A DNA stretch of 53,000 nt from Rubripirellula obstinata (GTDB taxonomy: Bacteria; Planctomycetota; Planctomycetia; Pirellulales; Pirellulaceae). This document shows, one piece after another, positions 9,668 through 17,503 of the stretch. Both the position numbers and the translations under genes were made by a program. Position 1 is the first letter of the stretch, and every line of letters begins with the position of its first letter. The notes beneath the pieces were generated by a model that did not search any database, was not told where the DNA came from, and worked only from the letters and a program-made list of their open reading frames with translations. Location of the stretch: positions 1-53,000 of the forward strand of contig NZ_LWSK01000031.1 of the NCBI RefSeq assembly GCF_001642955.1, given 5' to 3'.

Positions 9668-10003
9668 ATGGTCTTTCTGTTCACCGCCTGTGTCGCCATT
9701 TTAGTGACGATGTCGTTCGCGTTGGTTCGCGCGATGTTGGGGCCAACGGTTTTTGACCGCGTTTTGTCGCTCAATATGTTTGGAACCAAAACGGTTTTGC
9801 TGATCTGTGTCGTCAGTTTTTTGCAGGGGCGAACTGATTTCTTGGACCTCGCGCTTCTGTACAGCTTGATGAATTTCATCGGCGTGGTCGCTCTATTACG
9901 ATTCACGACGCAGGGTGAATTTGGCGGGCAAAACCCCAACGTTGATACTCCCTTCGGTGATAAATCGATTGGGAATACGGCACTTAAAAGTGGTGGAGAC
10001 TAA
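9668..10003 (+). CDS. mrpF: Mrp antiporter subunit F
   Basis: A small three-helix membrane subunit (111 residues, family about 90). The MnhF hallmark RAMLGPTVFDRVLSLNMFGT lies between helices 1 and 2, and LALLYSLMNFIGVVALLRF forms helix 3. The C-terminal tail of about 25 polar residues is a little longer than usual. It lies between mrpE and mrpG with almost no spacing. Confidence 0.9.
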   Translation: MVFLFTACVAILVTMSFALVRAMLGPTVFDRVLSLNMFGTKTVLLICVVSFLQGRTDFLDLALLYSLMNFIGVVALLRFTTQGEFGGQNPNVDTPFGDKSIGNTALKSGGD

Positions 10004-10008
10004 TTCCA

Positions 10009-10377
10009 ATGTTTGGGGGCGAAATCTACGAAACGATTGTGTGGTTGATCAGTGGCGGATTGCTGATCAGCGGCAGTATCTTTGCAATCATCGGGGGCAT
10101 CGGAATCTGCCGTTTGCCCGAGTTCTTTTCTCGGATGCATGGTGCTGGTTTGACCGACACGATGGGGGCCGGATTGATTTTGGCGGGATTAATGGTGCAA
10201 GCCGGACTTTCGTTGGTGACATTCAAACTGGTGATCATTCTGTTTTTTGTCCTGGTCACCAGTCCTTCGTCATGCCACGCATTGGCCAGATCGGCGATCG
10301 CACACGGGCTGAAGCCTCAACTAGACGTGCCAAATTCCGACAACCAAAACTCGAATCAAACGTCGGGAGGCGAGTGA
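10009..10377 (+). CDS. mrpG: Mrp antiporter subunit G
   Basis: A three-helix membrane subunit of 122 residues in the MnhG/PhaG family. Recognisable text includes GGIGICRLPEFFSRMHGAGLTDTMG, given here as two parts (GGIGICRLPEFFSRMHG and AGLTDTMGAG), and the closing VTSPSSCHALARSA. It starts 5 bp after mrpF, and its stop codon abuts the GTG of the next gene. Confidence 0.9.
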   Translation: MFGGEIYETIVWLISGGLLISGSIFAIIGGIGICRLPEFFSRMHGAGLTDTMGAGLILAGLMVQAGLSLVTFKLVIILFFVLVTSPSSCHALARSAIAHGLKPQLDVPNSDNQNSNQTSGGE

Positions 10378-10380
10378 GTG

Positions 10381-10965
10381 ATGACCGCCATTGATGTCGC
10401 TATTCTGCTGTTCCTTGCAATCACTGCAGTCACAATCGCTCGGATTCGTGACTTGTGGGCCGCGGTCATGTTCACGGGCATCTATAGCTTTCTTTCGGCT
10501 AGTTGGATGCTGTTGCTCGATGCACCCGATGTTTCGTTCACCGAAGCGGCCGTGGGTGCAGGTATTTCAACCGTGTTGATGCTTAGCACGCTTGCCTTAA
10601 CTGGCACCACCGAAAAGGCATCCGGTGCGAAGTTCCGCCCGATCCCCTTTATGGTCGTTGTCTTGACCGGTTGCATGTTGATCTACGGCACGTTGGACAT
10701 GCCGCAGATTGGTGACCCAAGTGACCCGATCCACATCCACCCAAGCCCCAGTTTTGTTGAACGCACGCAGGGCGACATGCACGGATTACCCAATGTTGTC
10801 ACCGCTGTCTTGGGCAGCTATCGAGGCTACGACACATTGGGCGAAACGACCGTCGTGTTTACCGCCGGGATCGCCGTGTTGTTGATTCTTCGACGTGGAA
10901 AAGAGGAAGACAGCAAGACTGGTGGCCGACCAGGAAGTGCTGCTGCATCAGGAGACAACGCATGA
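10381..10965 (+). CDS. MbhD/MbhE-like subunit (free-standing C-terminal domain of MrpA)
   Basis: This corresponds to the DUF4040 and MbhE modules that form the C-terminus of MrpA in Bacillus. DUF4040 is marked by RIRDLWAAVMFTGIYSFL and the conserved FTEAAVGAGISTVLML. The MbhE part is marked by YRGYDTLGETTVVFTAGIA. About five transmembrane helices are seen in 194 residues. Either the GTG at 10378 or the ATG at 10381 could be the start; ATG is preferred. Its 3' end overlaps mrpB by 4 bp. Having this module as a separate gene means MrpA is split here. Confidence 0.8.
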   Translation: MTAIDVAILLFLAITAVTIARIRDLWAAVMFTGIYSFLSASWMLLLDAPDVSFTEAAVGAGISTVLMLSTLALTGTTEKASGAKFRPIPFMVVVLTGCMLIYGTLDMPQIGDPSDPIHIHPSPSFVERTQGDMHGLPNVVTAVLGSYRGYDTLGETTVVFTAGIAVLLILRRGKEEDSKTGGRPGSAAASGDNA

Positions 10966-11429
10966 AGACGTTCCCCATCATTCGTGTCGTCACGAAAATT
11001 CTGATCCCCTACATCCTGTTGTTTGGCTGTTATGTCCAATTTCATGGCGACTATGGTCCGGGTGGCGGTTTTCAAGCAGGCGTTATTTTTGCGTCCGGTT
11101 TAATTCTGTATGGACTGGTGTTTGGGCTCGATGCTGTTCGCACCGTTGCACCGCCACGAGTGATTGAAAAGCTAATGTCGTTGGGCGTCTTGATTTTTGC
11201 TGGCACGGGTGTGTTGACGATGTTGTTGGGAGGCAATTTTCTTGATTACGACTATCTGGAACATCATGTCTTGCCGGGCATTTTACCAACCGGCCAGCAC
11301 CTCGGCCTGTTCCTTGTCGAACTTGGTGTCGGTGTGACGGTCACGGCCGTTATGACGATGATTTTCTATGCGTTCGCTGGACGCGTCCAGGCAAAACATG
11401 TCCAGGCAAAACAGGAGCCCACGCCATGA
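10962..11429 (+). CDS. mrpB: Mrp antiporter subunit B (MnhB domain)
   Basis: A four-helix membrane subunit of 155 residues. The family signature FHGDYGPGGGFQAGVIFASG follows helix 1, and later helices include LGLFLVELGVGVTVTAVM. The ATG overlaps the previous stop (ATGA), and its own stop overlaps mrpC in the same way, implying translational coupling. The C-terminal tail holds a duplicated VQAKH/VQAKQ segment. Confidence 0.9.
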   Translation: MKTFPIIRVVTKILIPYILLFGCYVQFHGDYGPGGGFQAGVIFASGLILYGLVFGLDAVRTVAPPRVIEKLMSLGVLIFAGTGVLTMLLGGNFLDYDYLEHHVLPGILPTGQHLGLFLVELGVGVTVTAVMTMIFYAFAGRVQAKHVQAKQEPTP

Positions 11430-12034
11430 CCATGGTGCAAGCACTGGGGCTCTATAATTACTGGGTCGTTGTCTTCTTGATGATGACTGGGTTCTACATC
11501 GTTATCGCTCGGCGAAACCTGATTAAATCAATTTTGGGTCTGAATATTTTTCAGACTTCGGTGTTCTTGCTCTACATTTCGATGGGCAAGATTGACGGAG
11601 CGACCGCACCGATCGTGCCACCCGATATCGCTGCGGCAGCCGCGCATCACGGCGACCATCACAGCGACCATCACGGGCACGGTGAACACGCAGGTCATGG
11701 CGTCGTTGATCACGGTGTCGATCACGGTGTTGATGGGGCAACCGAGATCGCACACGAAGCTGCCCATTCCGCAACGGGATACGTTGCGATGACGGGAATC
11801 GATGCTGAAAACATCGTTTACTCCAATCCGCTTCCCAGTGTTTTGATGCTGACCGCGATCGTCGTTGGTATCGCGACCACCGCATTGGCGCTCGCGTTAA
11901 TTGTTCGGGTCCGCGAGGACTATGGCACTGTTGAAGAAGATGAGATTTTGCAGATCAACCAAGAAGAATGGGCCGCTGGACGAGAGCGGGCGGCGAAGAA
12001 GAAAAAGGCAAGTCCGGGGGTATCGGCAAGGTGA
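11426..12034 (+). CDS. mrpC: Mrp antiporter subunit C (NuoK-like) with a histidine-rich insert
   Basis: This is the NuoK homologue of the antiporter. Helix 1 (YNYWVVVFLMMTGFYIVIAR), helix 2 (SILGLNIFQTSVFLLYISMG) and helix 3 (PLPSVLMLTAIVVGIATTAL) match MnhC, as does the ALALIVRVREDYGTVEEDEI ending. Between helices 2 and 3 there is an insertion of about 60 residues with 13 histidines within residues 74-114. The protein is therefore 202 residues instead of the usual 110 or so. The insert should lie on one membrane face and could bind metal (inference). It overlaps the neighbours on both sides by 4 bp. Confidence 0.88.
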   Translation: MTMVQALGLYNYWVVVFLMMTGFYIVIARRNLIKSILGLNIFQTSVFLLYISMGKIDGATAPIVPPDIAAAAAHHGDHHSDHHGHGEHAGHGVVDHGVDHGVDGATEIAHEAAHSATGYVAMTGIDAENIVYSNPLPSVLMLTAIVVGIATTALALALIVRVREDYGTVEEDEILQINQEEWAAGRERAAKKKKASPGVSAR

Positions 12035-13512
12035 TCGAAGCAAACCTACCGGTCCTGTTGATCGTGATCCCAATGATCACCGCGCCGCTGTGTGTCTTGG
12101 CAGGTCGCGGGCGTATCGCCTATGCGATGTCATTACTCGCATCCGTGTTGGTGTTCGCGATCGCCGTGGCTTTGGTGATCAAAGTGGGCGACAGCGGAAC
12201 GATTCGCTATGAGCTTGGCGGCTGGGAACCGCCTTACGGCATCGAGTATGTCGTTGATCGCTTGAGCAGCTTTATGGCGATGTTTGTTTCAGCACTTGGA
12301 ATGATCGTGCTGTTCTACGCTCCGCATAGCGTCAACAAAGAAATACAGCCATCAAAGCACTATCTGTTTTACGCGACTTACTTATTGTGCATGACAGGAT
12401 TGCTGGGCATCTGTGTCACGGGCGATTTGTTCAATGTCTTTGTGTTCTTAGAAATCTCGTCGCTATCGTCGTACGCGTTGATTTCACTCGGGCGAACTCG
12501 CCGCGCACCCTTGTCGGCGCTTCAGTATTTGATTGTCGGCAGTATCGGGGCAACGTTCATTCTGATCGGAATTGGGTTGCTGTATCAGATGACCGGTACG
12601 CTGAATATGGCTGACATCGCGTCGCGAATCGACACGATTGATGGTCCACGCACGATCATGGTTGCGTTTGCTTTTCTGACGGTGGGATTGTGCGTCAAGA
12701 TGGCGGTGTTTCCGCTGCACACATGGTTGCCGGGTGCTTACACGTATGCACCGTCAGTCGTCACGTGTTTCATCGCTGCCACCGCGACCAAGGTTTCTGT
12801 TTACGCGTTCATCCGTTTGGTCTACGGCATCATGACGCCGAAGTTTGCCTTTGAATTGCTACCGCTCGATTCGGCATTGATGGTGTTTTCGCTGATCGGA
12901 ATTTTTGTGGCTTCGACCGCGGCGGTTTTCCAGGACGATGTCAAACGCTTGCTCGCCTACAGCAGCGTCGCGCAAATCGGTTACATGTTGCTTGGCGTCA
13001 GTATGTCCAACATTGATGGATTGACCGCCGGGATTGTTCACATGTTCAATCACGCGCTGATCAAGGGTGGTTTGTTTATGGTCGCGGGTTGTTTCATCCT
13101 GCGACTGGGTTCATCACGGCTAAGTGATTGGGCGGGTGCCGGTCGAACGATGCCGTGGACCGGATTCGCTTGGGCGATCGGTGGGCTGGGTTTGATCGGA
13201 GTTCCCATGACGGCCGGCTTCATCAGCAAATGGTTGCTGTTGACTGCCGCGATGCAAAACGGATGGTGGCCGGTGGCAGCCTTGATGCTGCTTAGTTCTT
13301 TGTTGGCAGTGGCCTATGTTTGGAAAGTTGTCGAGACACTGTATTTCTCGGAACCTTCGGATGCGGTCGTTGCGTCCACTGAGGCACCGGCAGGAATGCT
13401 GATTCCGACCTATGCGATTATCGGTTGTGTGGTTCTGTTCGGAATTTGGACGACTTATTCAGCGGGTCTTGCCGCAGCCGCAGCCGCTGAATTGTTGGGA
13501 GCGACACCGTGA
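12031..13512 (+). CDS. mrpD: Mrp antiporter subunit D (NuoL/M/N-like proton channel)
   Basis: A 493-residue protein with about 14 helices of the proton-conducting membrane transporter family. Channel residues are present: Glu in FVFLEISSLSSYAL (helix 5), Lys in VKMAVFPLHTWLPGAY (helix 7), Lys in AATATKVSVYAF (helix 8) and Lys in FNHALIKGGLFM (helix 12). I chose the GTG at 12031 (VIEANLPVLL), which overlaps the mrpC stop as GTGA. An upstream ATG at 11968 would add 21 polar residues lying wholly inside mrpC. Confidence 0.9.
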   Translation: MIEANLPVLLIVIPMITAPLCVLAGRGRIAYAMSLLASVLVFAIAVALVIKVGDSGTIRYELGGWEPPYGIEYVVDRLSSFMAMFVSALGMIVLFYAPHSVNKEIQPSKHYLFYATYLLCMTGLLGICVTGDLFNVFVFLEISSLSSYALISLGRTRRAPLSALQYLIVGSIGATFILIGIGLLYQMTGTLNMADIASRIDTIDGPRTIMVAFAFLTVGLCVKMAVFPLHTWLPGAYTYAPSVVTCFIAATATKVSVYAFIRLVYGIMTPKFAFELLPLDSALMVFSLIGIFVASTAAVFQDDVKRLLAYSSVAQIGYMLLGVSMSNIDGLTAGIVHMFNHALIKGGLFMVAGCFILRLGSSRLSDWAGAGRTMPWTGFAWAIGGLGLIGVPMTAGFISKWLLLTAAMQNGWWPVAALMLLSSLLAVAYVWKVVETLYFSEPSDAVVASTEAPAGMLIPTYAIIGCVVLFGIWTTYSAGLAAAAAAELLGATP

Positions 13513-15008
13513 CCGATCCCGTCAACTTGATTGTCTTGTCGCTCGTCTTGCCGCTCGTCGCGTTCGTGATGAACTTCGTGCTGGGCAATCGTCCCAACGC
13601 ACGCGAATGTTCAACGGTCGTGATCGCCACGATTTTGTTCGGTGTGGTTGGCTTGTTGGCCAGCAGCGTTTTTGACGGTCAGCGCCCCGAGTTGTTCGTA
13701 AGTGAGATGTTGCCTGGGTTCTCGATTGCATTTTCAGTCGAACCGCTTGGGATGATCTTCGCTCTGGTGGCGTCGGGGTTGTGGATTTTGACCACGATCT
13801 ACGGTGCGGGCTACATGCGTGGCCATCACGAAAAACACCAGACACGATTCTTTGGCTGCTTTGCCCTCGCGATCTTTGCCGCGATCGCTGCCGCGTTTTC
13901 ATCAAACCTTTTCACGATGTTTGTGGCCTACGAATTGATGACCGTTTCGACTTATCCCTTGGTGACGCATCATGGAACCGCGGAAGCAAAGTCGGGCGGG
14001 CGGATCTATTTGGGGATCCTGCTTTCCACCTCGATCGCGTTTTTCATGATGGCGATCGCCTGGACTTGGTCGTTGTGCGGAACGCTGGATTTCAAGCAGG
14101 GCGGGATCCTAAATGTGCCCTACGAAGCGGGTGAGATTTCGACGCTTGCGCTGGGTGTTTTGCTGGGGCTGTTCGCATTCGGTATCGGCAAAGCTGCGTT
14201 GATGCCGATGCACCGCTGGTTGCCGGCAGCGATGGTCGCGCCGACGCCGGTCAGTGCTTTGCTGCACGCTGTGGCCGTGGTGAAGGTCGGTGTGTTTTCG
14301 CTGCTGAAGGTCGTTGTCTATATCTTTGGCATCGATTTGCTTCAGGCGACGGGCGTCAATCTTTGGCTTGCGTATGTCGCCGGGTTCACGATTGTGGTCG
14401 CGTCGATCATTGCGATGACGAAAGACAACTTGAAGGCTCGGTTGGCTTATTCAACGATCGGGCAATTGGCCTACATTTCATTGGGTGCGGCACTGGCGAC
14501 GCCCGACAGCGTGATCGGTGGCGGAATGCACATTGTGATGCACGCTGTCGGAAAGATTACGTTGTTCTTCTGTGCCGGAGCGATTTATGTCGCCGCTCAC
14601 AAAAAGAACATCAGTGACATGGCTGGGTTGGGGCGACAGATGCCATGGACGTTCGGTGCCTTTTTAGTTGCTTCGGTAAGCATCATCGGGTTACCGCCCG
14701 GCGGTGGTGCGTGGAGCAAGTGGTTCCTGGCGGTCGGCACCGCGGAAACGCATCAGTACGCGTTGACGGCAGCACTGATGATCAGCTCGCTGTTGAACAT
14801 TGCCTACCTAGTCCCGATTCCAATCCAAGCATTTTTGAAGCCGCGACCGGACCGTGATTCCAATCACGATTCAGACCATTCGCACGACCACGGCGAAGCA
14901 CCGCTTGCGTGCGTGATTCCGTTGGTGATCACAGCAACACTTTCGATTGTGCTGTTCTTTGCGGCTGAACCTATTTATCAAGCTCTTTTGCCGATCGTGT
15001 CCGAGTGA
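13509..15008 (+). CDS. Second D-type Mrp subunit (NuoL/M/N-like)
   Basis: A 499-residue antiporter-like subunit. Key charges are kept: Glu in FVAYELMTVSTYP, Lys in FGIGKAALMPMHRWLP, Lys in AVAVVKVGVFSL and Lys in HAVGKITLFFCAG. The start GTG overlaps the previous stop (GTGA). Near the C-terminus a loop contains four closely spaced histidines within NHDSDHSHDHGEAP, echoing the MrpC insert. It may take the role of the NuoL-like half of MrpA, or be a paralogue of MrpD. Confidence 0.87.
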   Translation: MTDPVNLIVLSLVLPLVAFVMNFVLGNRPNARECSTVVIATILFGVVGLLASSVFDGQRPELFVSEMLPGFSIAFSVEPLGMIFALVASGLWILTTIYGAGYMRGHHEKHQTRFFGCFALAIFAAIAAAFSSNLFTMFVAYELMTVSTYPLVTHHGTAEAKSGGRIYLGILLSTSIAFFMMAIAWTWSLCGTLDFKQGGILNVPYEAGEISTLALGVLLGLFAFGIGKAALMPMHRWLPAAMVAPTPVSALLHAVAVVKVGVFSLLKVVVYIFGIDLLQATGVNLWLAYVAGFTIVVASIIAMTKDNLKARLAYSTIGQLAYISLGAALATPDSVIGGGMHIVMHAVGKITLFFCAGAIYVAAHKKNISDMAGLGRQMPWTFGAFLVASVSIIGLPPGGGAWSKWFLAVGTAETHQYALTAALMISSLLNIAYLVPIPIQAFLKPRPDRDSNHDSDHSHDHGEAPLACVIPLVITATLSIVLFFAAEPIYQALLPIVSE

Positions 15009-15018
15009 GTCAGCCCGC

Positions 15019-15384
15019 ATGAGTCAAAACGAAGAATCATTGGGCGAACACGCCGACGCCAATCCCGGCTTTTTTGAAAAGCCGCGGAACATCAACGCCA
15101 TCATCGTTGGATTGGTGGTCCTGTGCGTGCTGCTGGCGTTGGCGGATTTGTTCTACACCAATCCGCATCCACATTTTGCAATCGAAACGTCGTTTGCGTT
15201 TCAAGCTTGGTTTGGGTTTGTCGCCTTTGCGTCAGTGGTTTTCCTTGGGCGTTTACTTCGAGTGTTTGTGATGCGAAGTGAAGACTATTACGAACAGTCT
15301 ATTGATGAAGCGGTTCAAGGCAGCAAGTCGCCAGAGACAAACAAGAAGAACCGGAAGAAAGCCAAGAAGGGGAAACGGCGATGA
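15019..15384 (+). CDS. Small two-helix membrane protein of Mrp-type operons
   Basis: A 121-residue protein with a polar N-terminus, two transmembrane segments (about 27-46 and 61-80) and a lysine-rich cytosolic tail ending KNRKKAKKGKRR. The stretch FGFVAFASVVFLGRLLRVFV followed by MRSEDYYEQ resembles an unnamed small protein that I recall from Mrp-like operons of other phyla (from memory, not checked). The ATG at 15019 is chosen; a longer frame from 14947 overlaps the previous gene. Its stop overlaps the next start by 4 bp. Role unknown; assembly or accessory subunit is likely. Confidence 0.65.
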   Translation: MSQNEESLGEHADANPGFFEKPRNINAIIVGLVVLCVLLALADLFYTNPHPHFAIETSFAFQAWFGFVAFASVVFLGRLLRVFVMRSEDYYEQSIDEAVQGSKSPETNKKNRKKAKKGKRR

Positions 15385-17126
15385 TCCAAGACATTGCACA
15401 AAGTTTGCCGCCTGGCATGATCATGATGGTCGGTGCGTTGCTGTTGCCCTTCGTTGGCAAACGCGTGGCACCACCGGCGGCACTGCTGTTGTCCGTGTTA
15501 AGCCTGATTCATTTCTGCTTGATTCCCGACGGCAACCACGGGCAGATCGATTATTTGGGCGCGACGCTAAACATCACTCACATTGATTCGATCAGTCGAG
15601 TGTTTGGGTTTGTGTTTCATTTGGCTGCCGTGATGGCGTCGATCTATGCGTTGCATGTGGGCGATGTTAAACAACATGTCGCTGCGATTTTGTATGCGGG
15701 TGCGGCCATCGGCGCAGCTTGCGCGGGCGACCTGATGACGCTGTTCGTCTACTGGGAATTAACGGCTGTTTCGAGCGTTTTTTTGGTTTGGGCTTCGGGC
15801 ACGCAGCGTGCGTTCCGATCGGGAATGCGATACCTGGTCATACAAGTCACCTCGGGCGTCTTGCTGCTGACCGGTGCGATTTTGAGGTACGTGGAAACCG
15901 GCTCGCTTGAATTTGGCAATCTGCTGGTCGAAACTTCTGCCAATGACAGCGCGTTTGCCGCTCTGACGCCTGCGACATGGTTGATCTTGATCGCCTTTGG
16001 AATCAAGTGTGCTTTCCCGTTGCTGCACAACTGGTTGCAAGATTCCTATCCAGAAGCAACACCGACCGGGACCGTGTTCTTGTCAGCGTTCACGACCAAG
16101 CTGGCTGTCTATTCGTTGATTCGCGGGTTCGCCGGTTTTGAACCATTGATCGCGATCGGTTGTGCGATGACTTTGTTTCCGATCGTGTTTGCGGTGATTG
16201 AAAATGATCTGCGACGAGTGTTGGCCTACAGCCTGAATAACCAACTCGGGTTCATGGTGGTTGGCATTGGCATCGGATCAGAATTGGCGATCAATGGAAC
16301 GGTGGCTCATGCGTTTTGTCACATCATCTACAAGTCGTTGCTGTTCATGTCGATGGGCGCGGTGTTGCATCGGGTCGGAACCACCAAGGCGACCGAATTG
16401 GGTGGGCTGTATAAGTCGATGCCTTGGACCACGGTGTTTTGCATCATTGGTGCGGCGGCCATTTCGGGTTTTCCGCTGCTGAGTGGTTTTATCAGCAAGT
16501 CGATGATCATTTCAGCGGCGGCGGAAGATCACCAGTTTTGGGTTTGGATCATTTTGTTGATCGCTTCGGCAGGCGTGATGGAACACTCGGGAATCAAGAT
16601 TCCGTTCTTCGCGTTCTTTGCCCATGATTCAGGAAAACGAGTCGAGGAAGCGCCAACGAACATGTTGGTTGCGATGGCGATGGGTGCCTTCTTCTGTATC
16701 GGTTTGGGTGTCGCCTATCCGTTGCTGTACAAGTGGTTGCCAAATCCAGCGATCGATTATCACCCCTACACAGTCACTCACGTCGTCACCCAGATGCAGT
16801 TGTTGATGTTTGCGGCACTGGCGTTCGTTGTGTTGATGAAGTCAGGTTTGTATCCCGATGAAAAGCGATCGACCAATTTAGATACCGATTGGATCTATCG
16901 TCGATTGATCCCCAAGATCATGGGCGGCGTCGGCTATTGCGTCAGCAGCATCGATGGGTGGATGCGCAAAGATGCCTTGCTGGTCATCGGGTCAGTCTTA
17001 AGCAATGCGAAAAAGAACTTTGACGAAAACGGGTTGTTTGGTCGGACTTGGTCCACCAGCACGATGACATTTTGGTCAACGTTGATGTTGGCCGTTTATC
17101 TAATGATGTACTACTTGCAGCGATAG
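15381..17126 (+). CDS. Third NuoL/M/N-like Mrp subunit, long form
   Basis: A 581-residue antiporter-like subunit and last gene of the operon. Glu in VYWELTAVSSVFLVW, Lys in FGIKCAFPLLHNWL, Lys in AFTTKLAVYSLIRG and Lys in IIYKSLLFMSMGAV fit the helix 5, 7, 8 and 12 channel positions. A C-terminal extension after about residue 500 has an amphipathic stretch and a final helix (STMTFWSTLMLAVYLMMYYL), comparable to the lateral-helix ending of NuoL. All three D-type subunits thus appear capable of proton translocation. The start overlaps the previous stop by 4 bp. Confidence 0.87.
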   Translation: MIQDIAQSLPPGMIMMVGALLLPFVGKRVAPPAALLLSVLSLIHFCLIPDGNHGQIDYLGATLNITHIDSISRVFGFVFHLAAVMASIYALHVGDVKQHVAAILYAGAAIGAACAGDLMTLFVYWELTAVSSVFLVWASGTQRAFRSGMRYLVIQVTSGVLLLTGAILRYVETGSLEFGNLLVETSANDSAFAALTPATWLILIAFGIKCAFPLLHNWLQDSYPEATPTGTVFLSAFTTKLAVYSLIRGFAGFEPLIAIGCAMTLFPIVFAVIENDLRRVLAYSLNNQLGFMVVGIGIGSELAINGTVAHAFCHIIYKSLLFMSMGAVLHRVGTTKATELGGLYKSMPWTTVFCIIGAAAISGFPLLSGFISKSMIISAAAEDHQFWVWIILLIASAGVMEHSGIKIPFFAFFAHDSGKRVEEAPTNMLVAMAMGAFFCIGLGVAYPLLYKWLPNPAIDYHPYTVTHVVTQMQLLMFAALAFVVLMKSGLYPDEKRSTNLDTDWIYRRLIPKIMGGVGYCVSSIDGWMRKDALLVIGSVLSNAKKNFDENGLFGRTWSTSTMTFWSTLMLAVYLMMYYLQR

Positions 17127-17503
17127 GTTATTCGTAGGACGCCGCTGCGAACCAAGGCGGTGATTTCGAGAGTGGATGGGGTCGAAGCAGGCGGAGCGGA
17201 TTTTCGGCAATCCAACTTTGAACGACATCACTCTGGATTAGCGGCTGGGCTGATAGAAATGTCCGGGCCGGTTACCGTCGGTGGCTTGTAAACGCTTGCC
17301 CCGCTTCAAAAAGTCAGTCGCTCTGTCGCTGATCGCTTGTTATCTGCACTATCGTGCTAATTCAGAGCATAATCGTGAAGGTTTTCGCGATATCATGGGC
17401 ATACTCTGGTAAGAGCGTTCGATTCTCGCCCCGTATTCGATGATTAGGGGGGCGTGATTCGGCGAAACCCACCCCGCTTATCCCGCCTCTGAATTGACGA
17501 ATC
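17127..17503. other. Intergenic region, no gene recognised
   Basis: These 377 bases lie between the Mrp operon and the second rhamnosidase. No long hairpin or convincing terminator was seen. On the minus strand about 17240-17330 reads as roughly 35 codons with plausible composition but no start and no recognised homologue; it may be a fragment of a lost gene. The promoter for the downstream gene must lie here, but no clear box was found. Confidence 0.4.

Noticed and set aside
17240-17330. Short minus-strand open stretch in the 377-bp intergenic region
   Set aside because: About 35 codons with no start codon and no recognised homology; mentioned only as a possible fragment.
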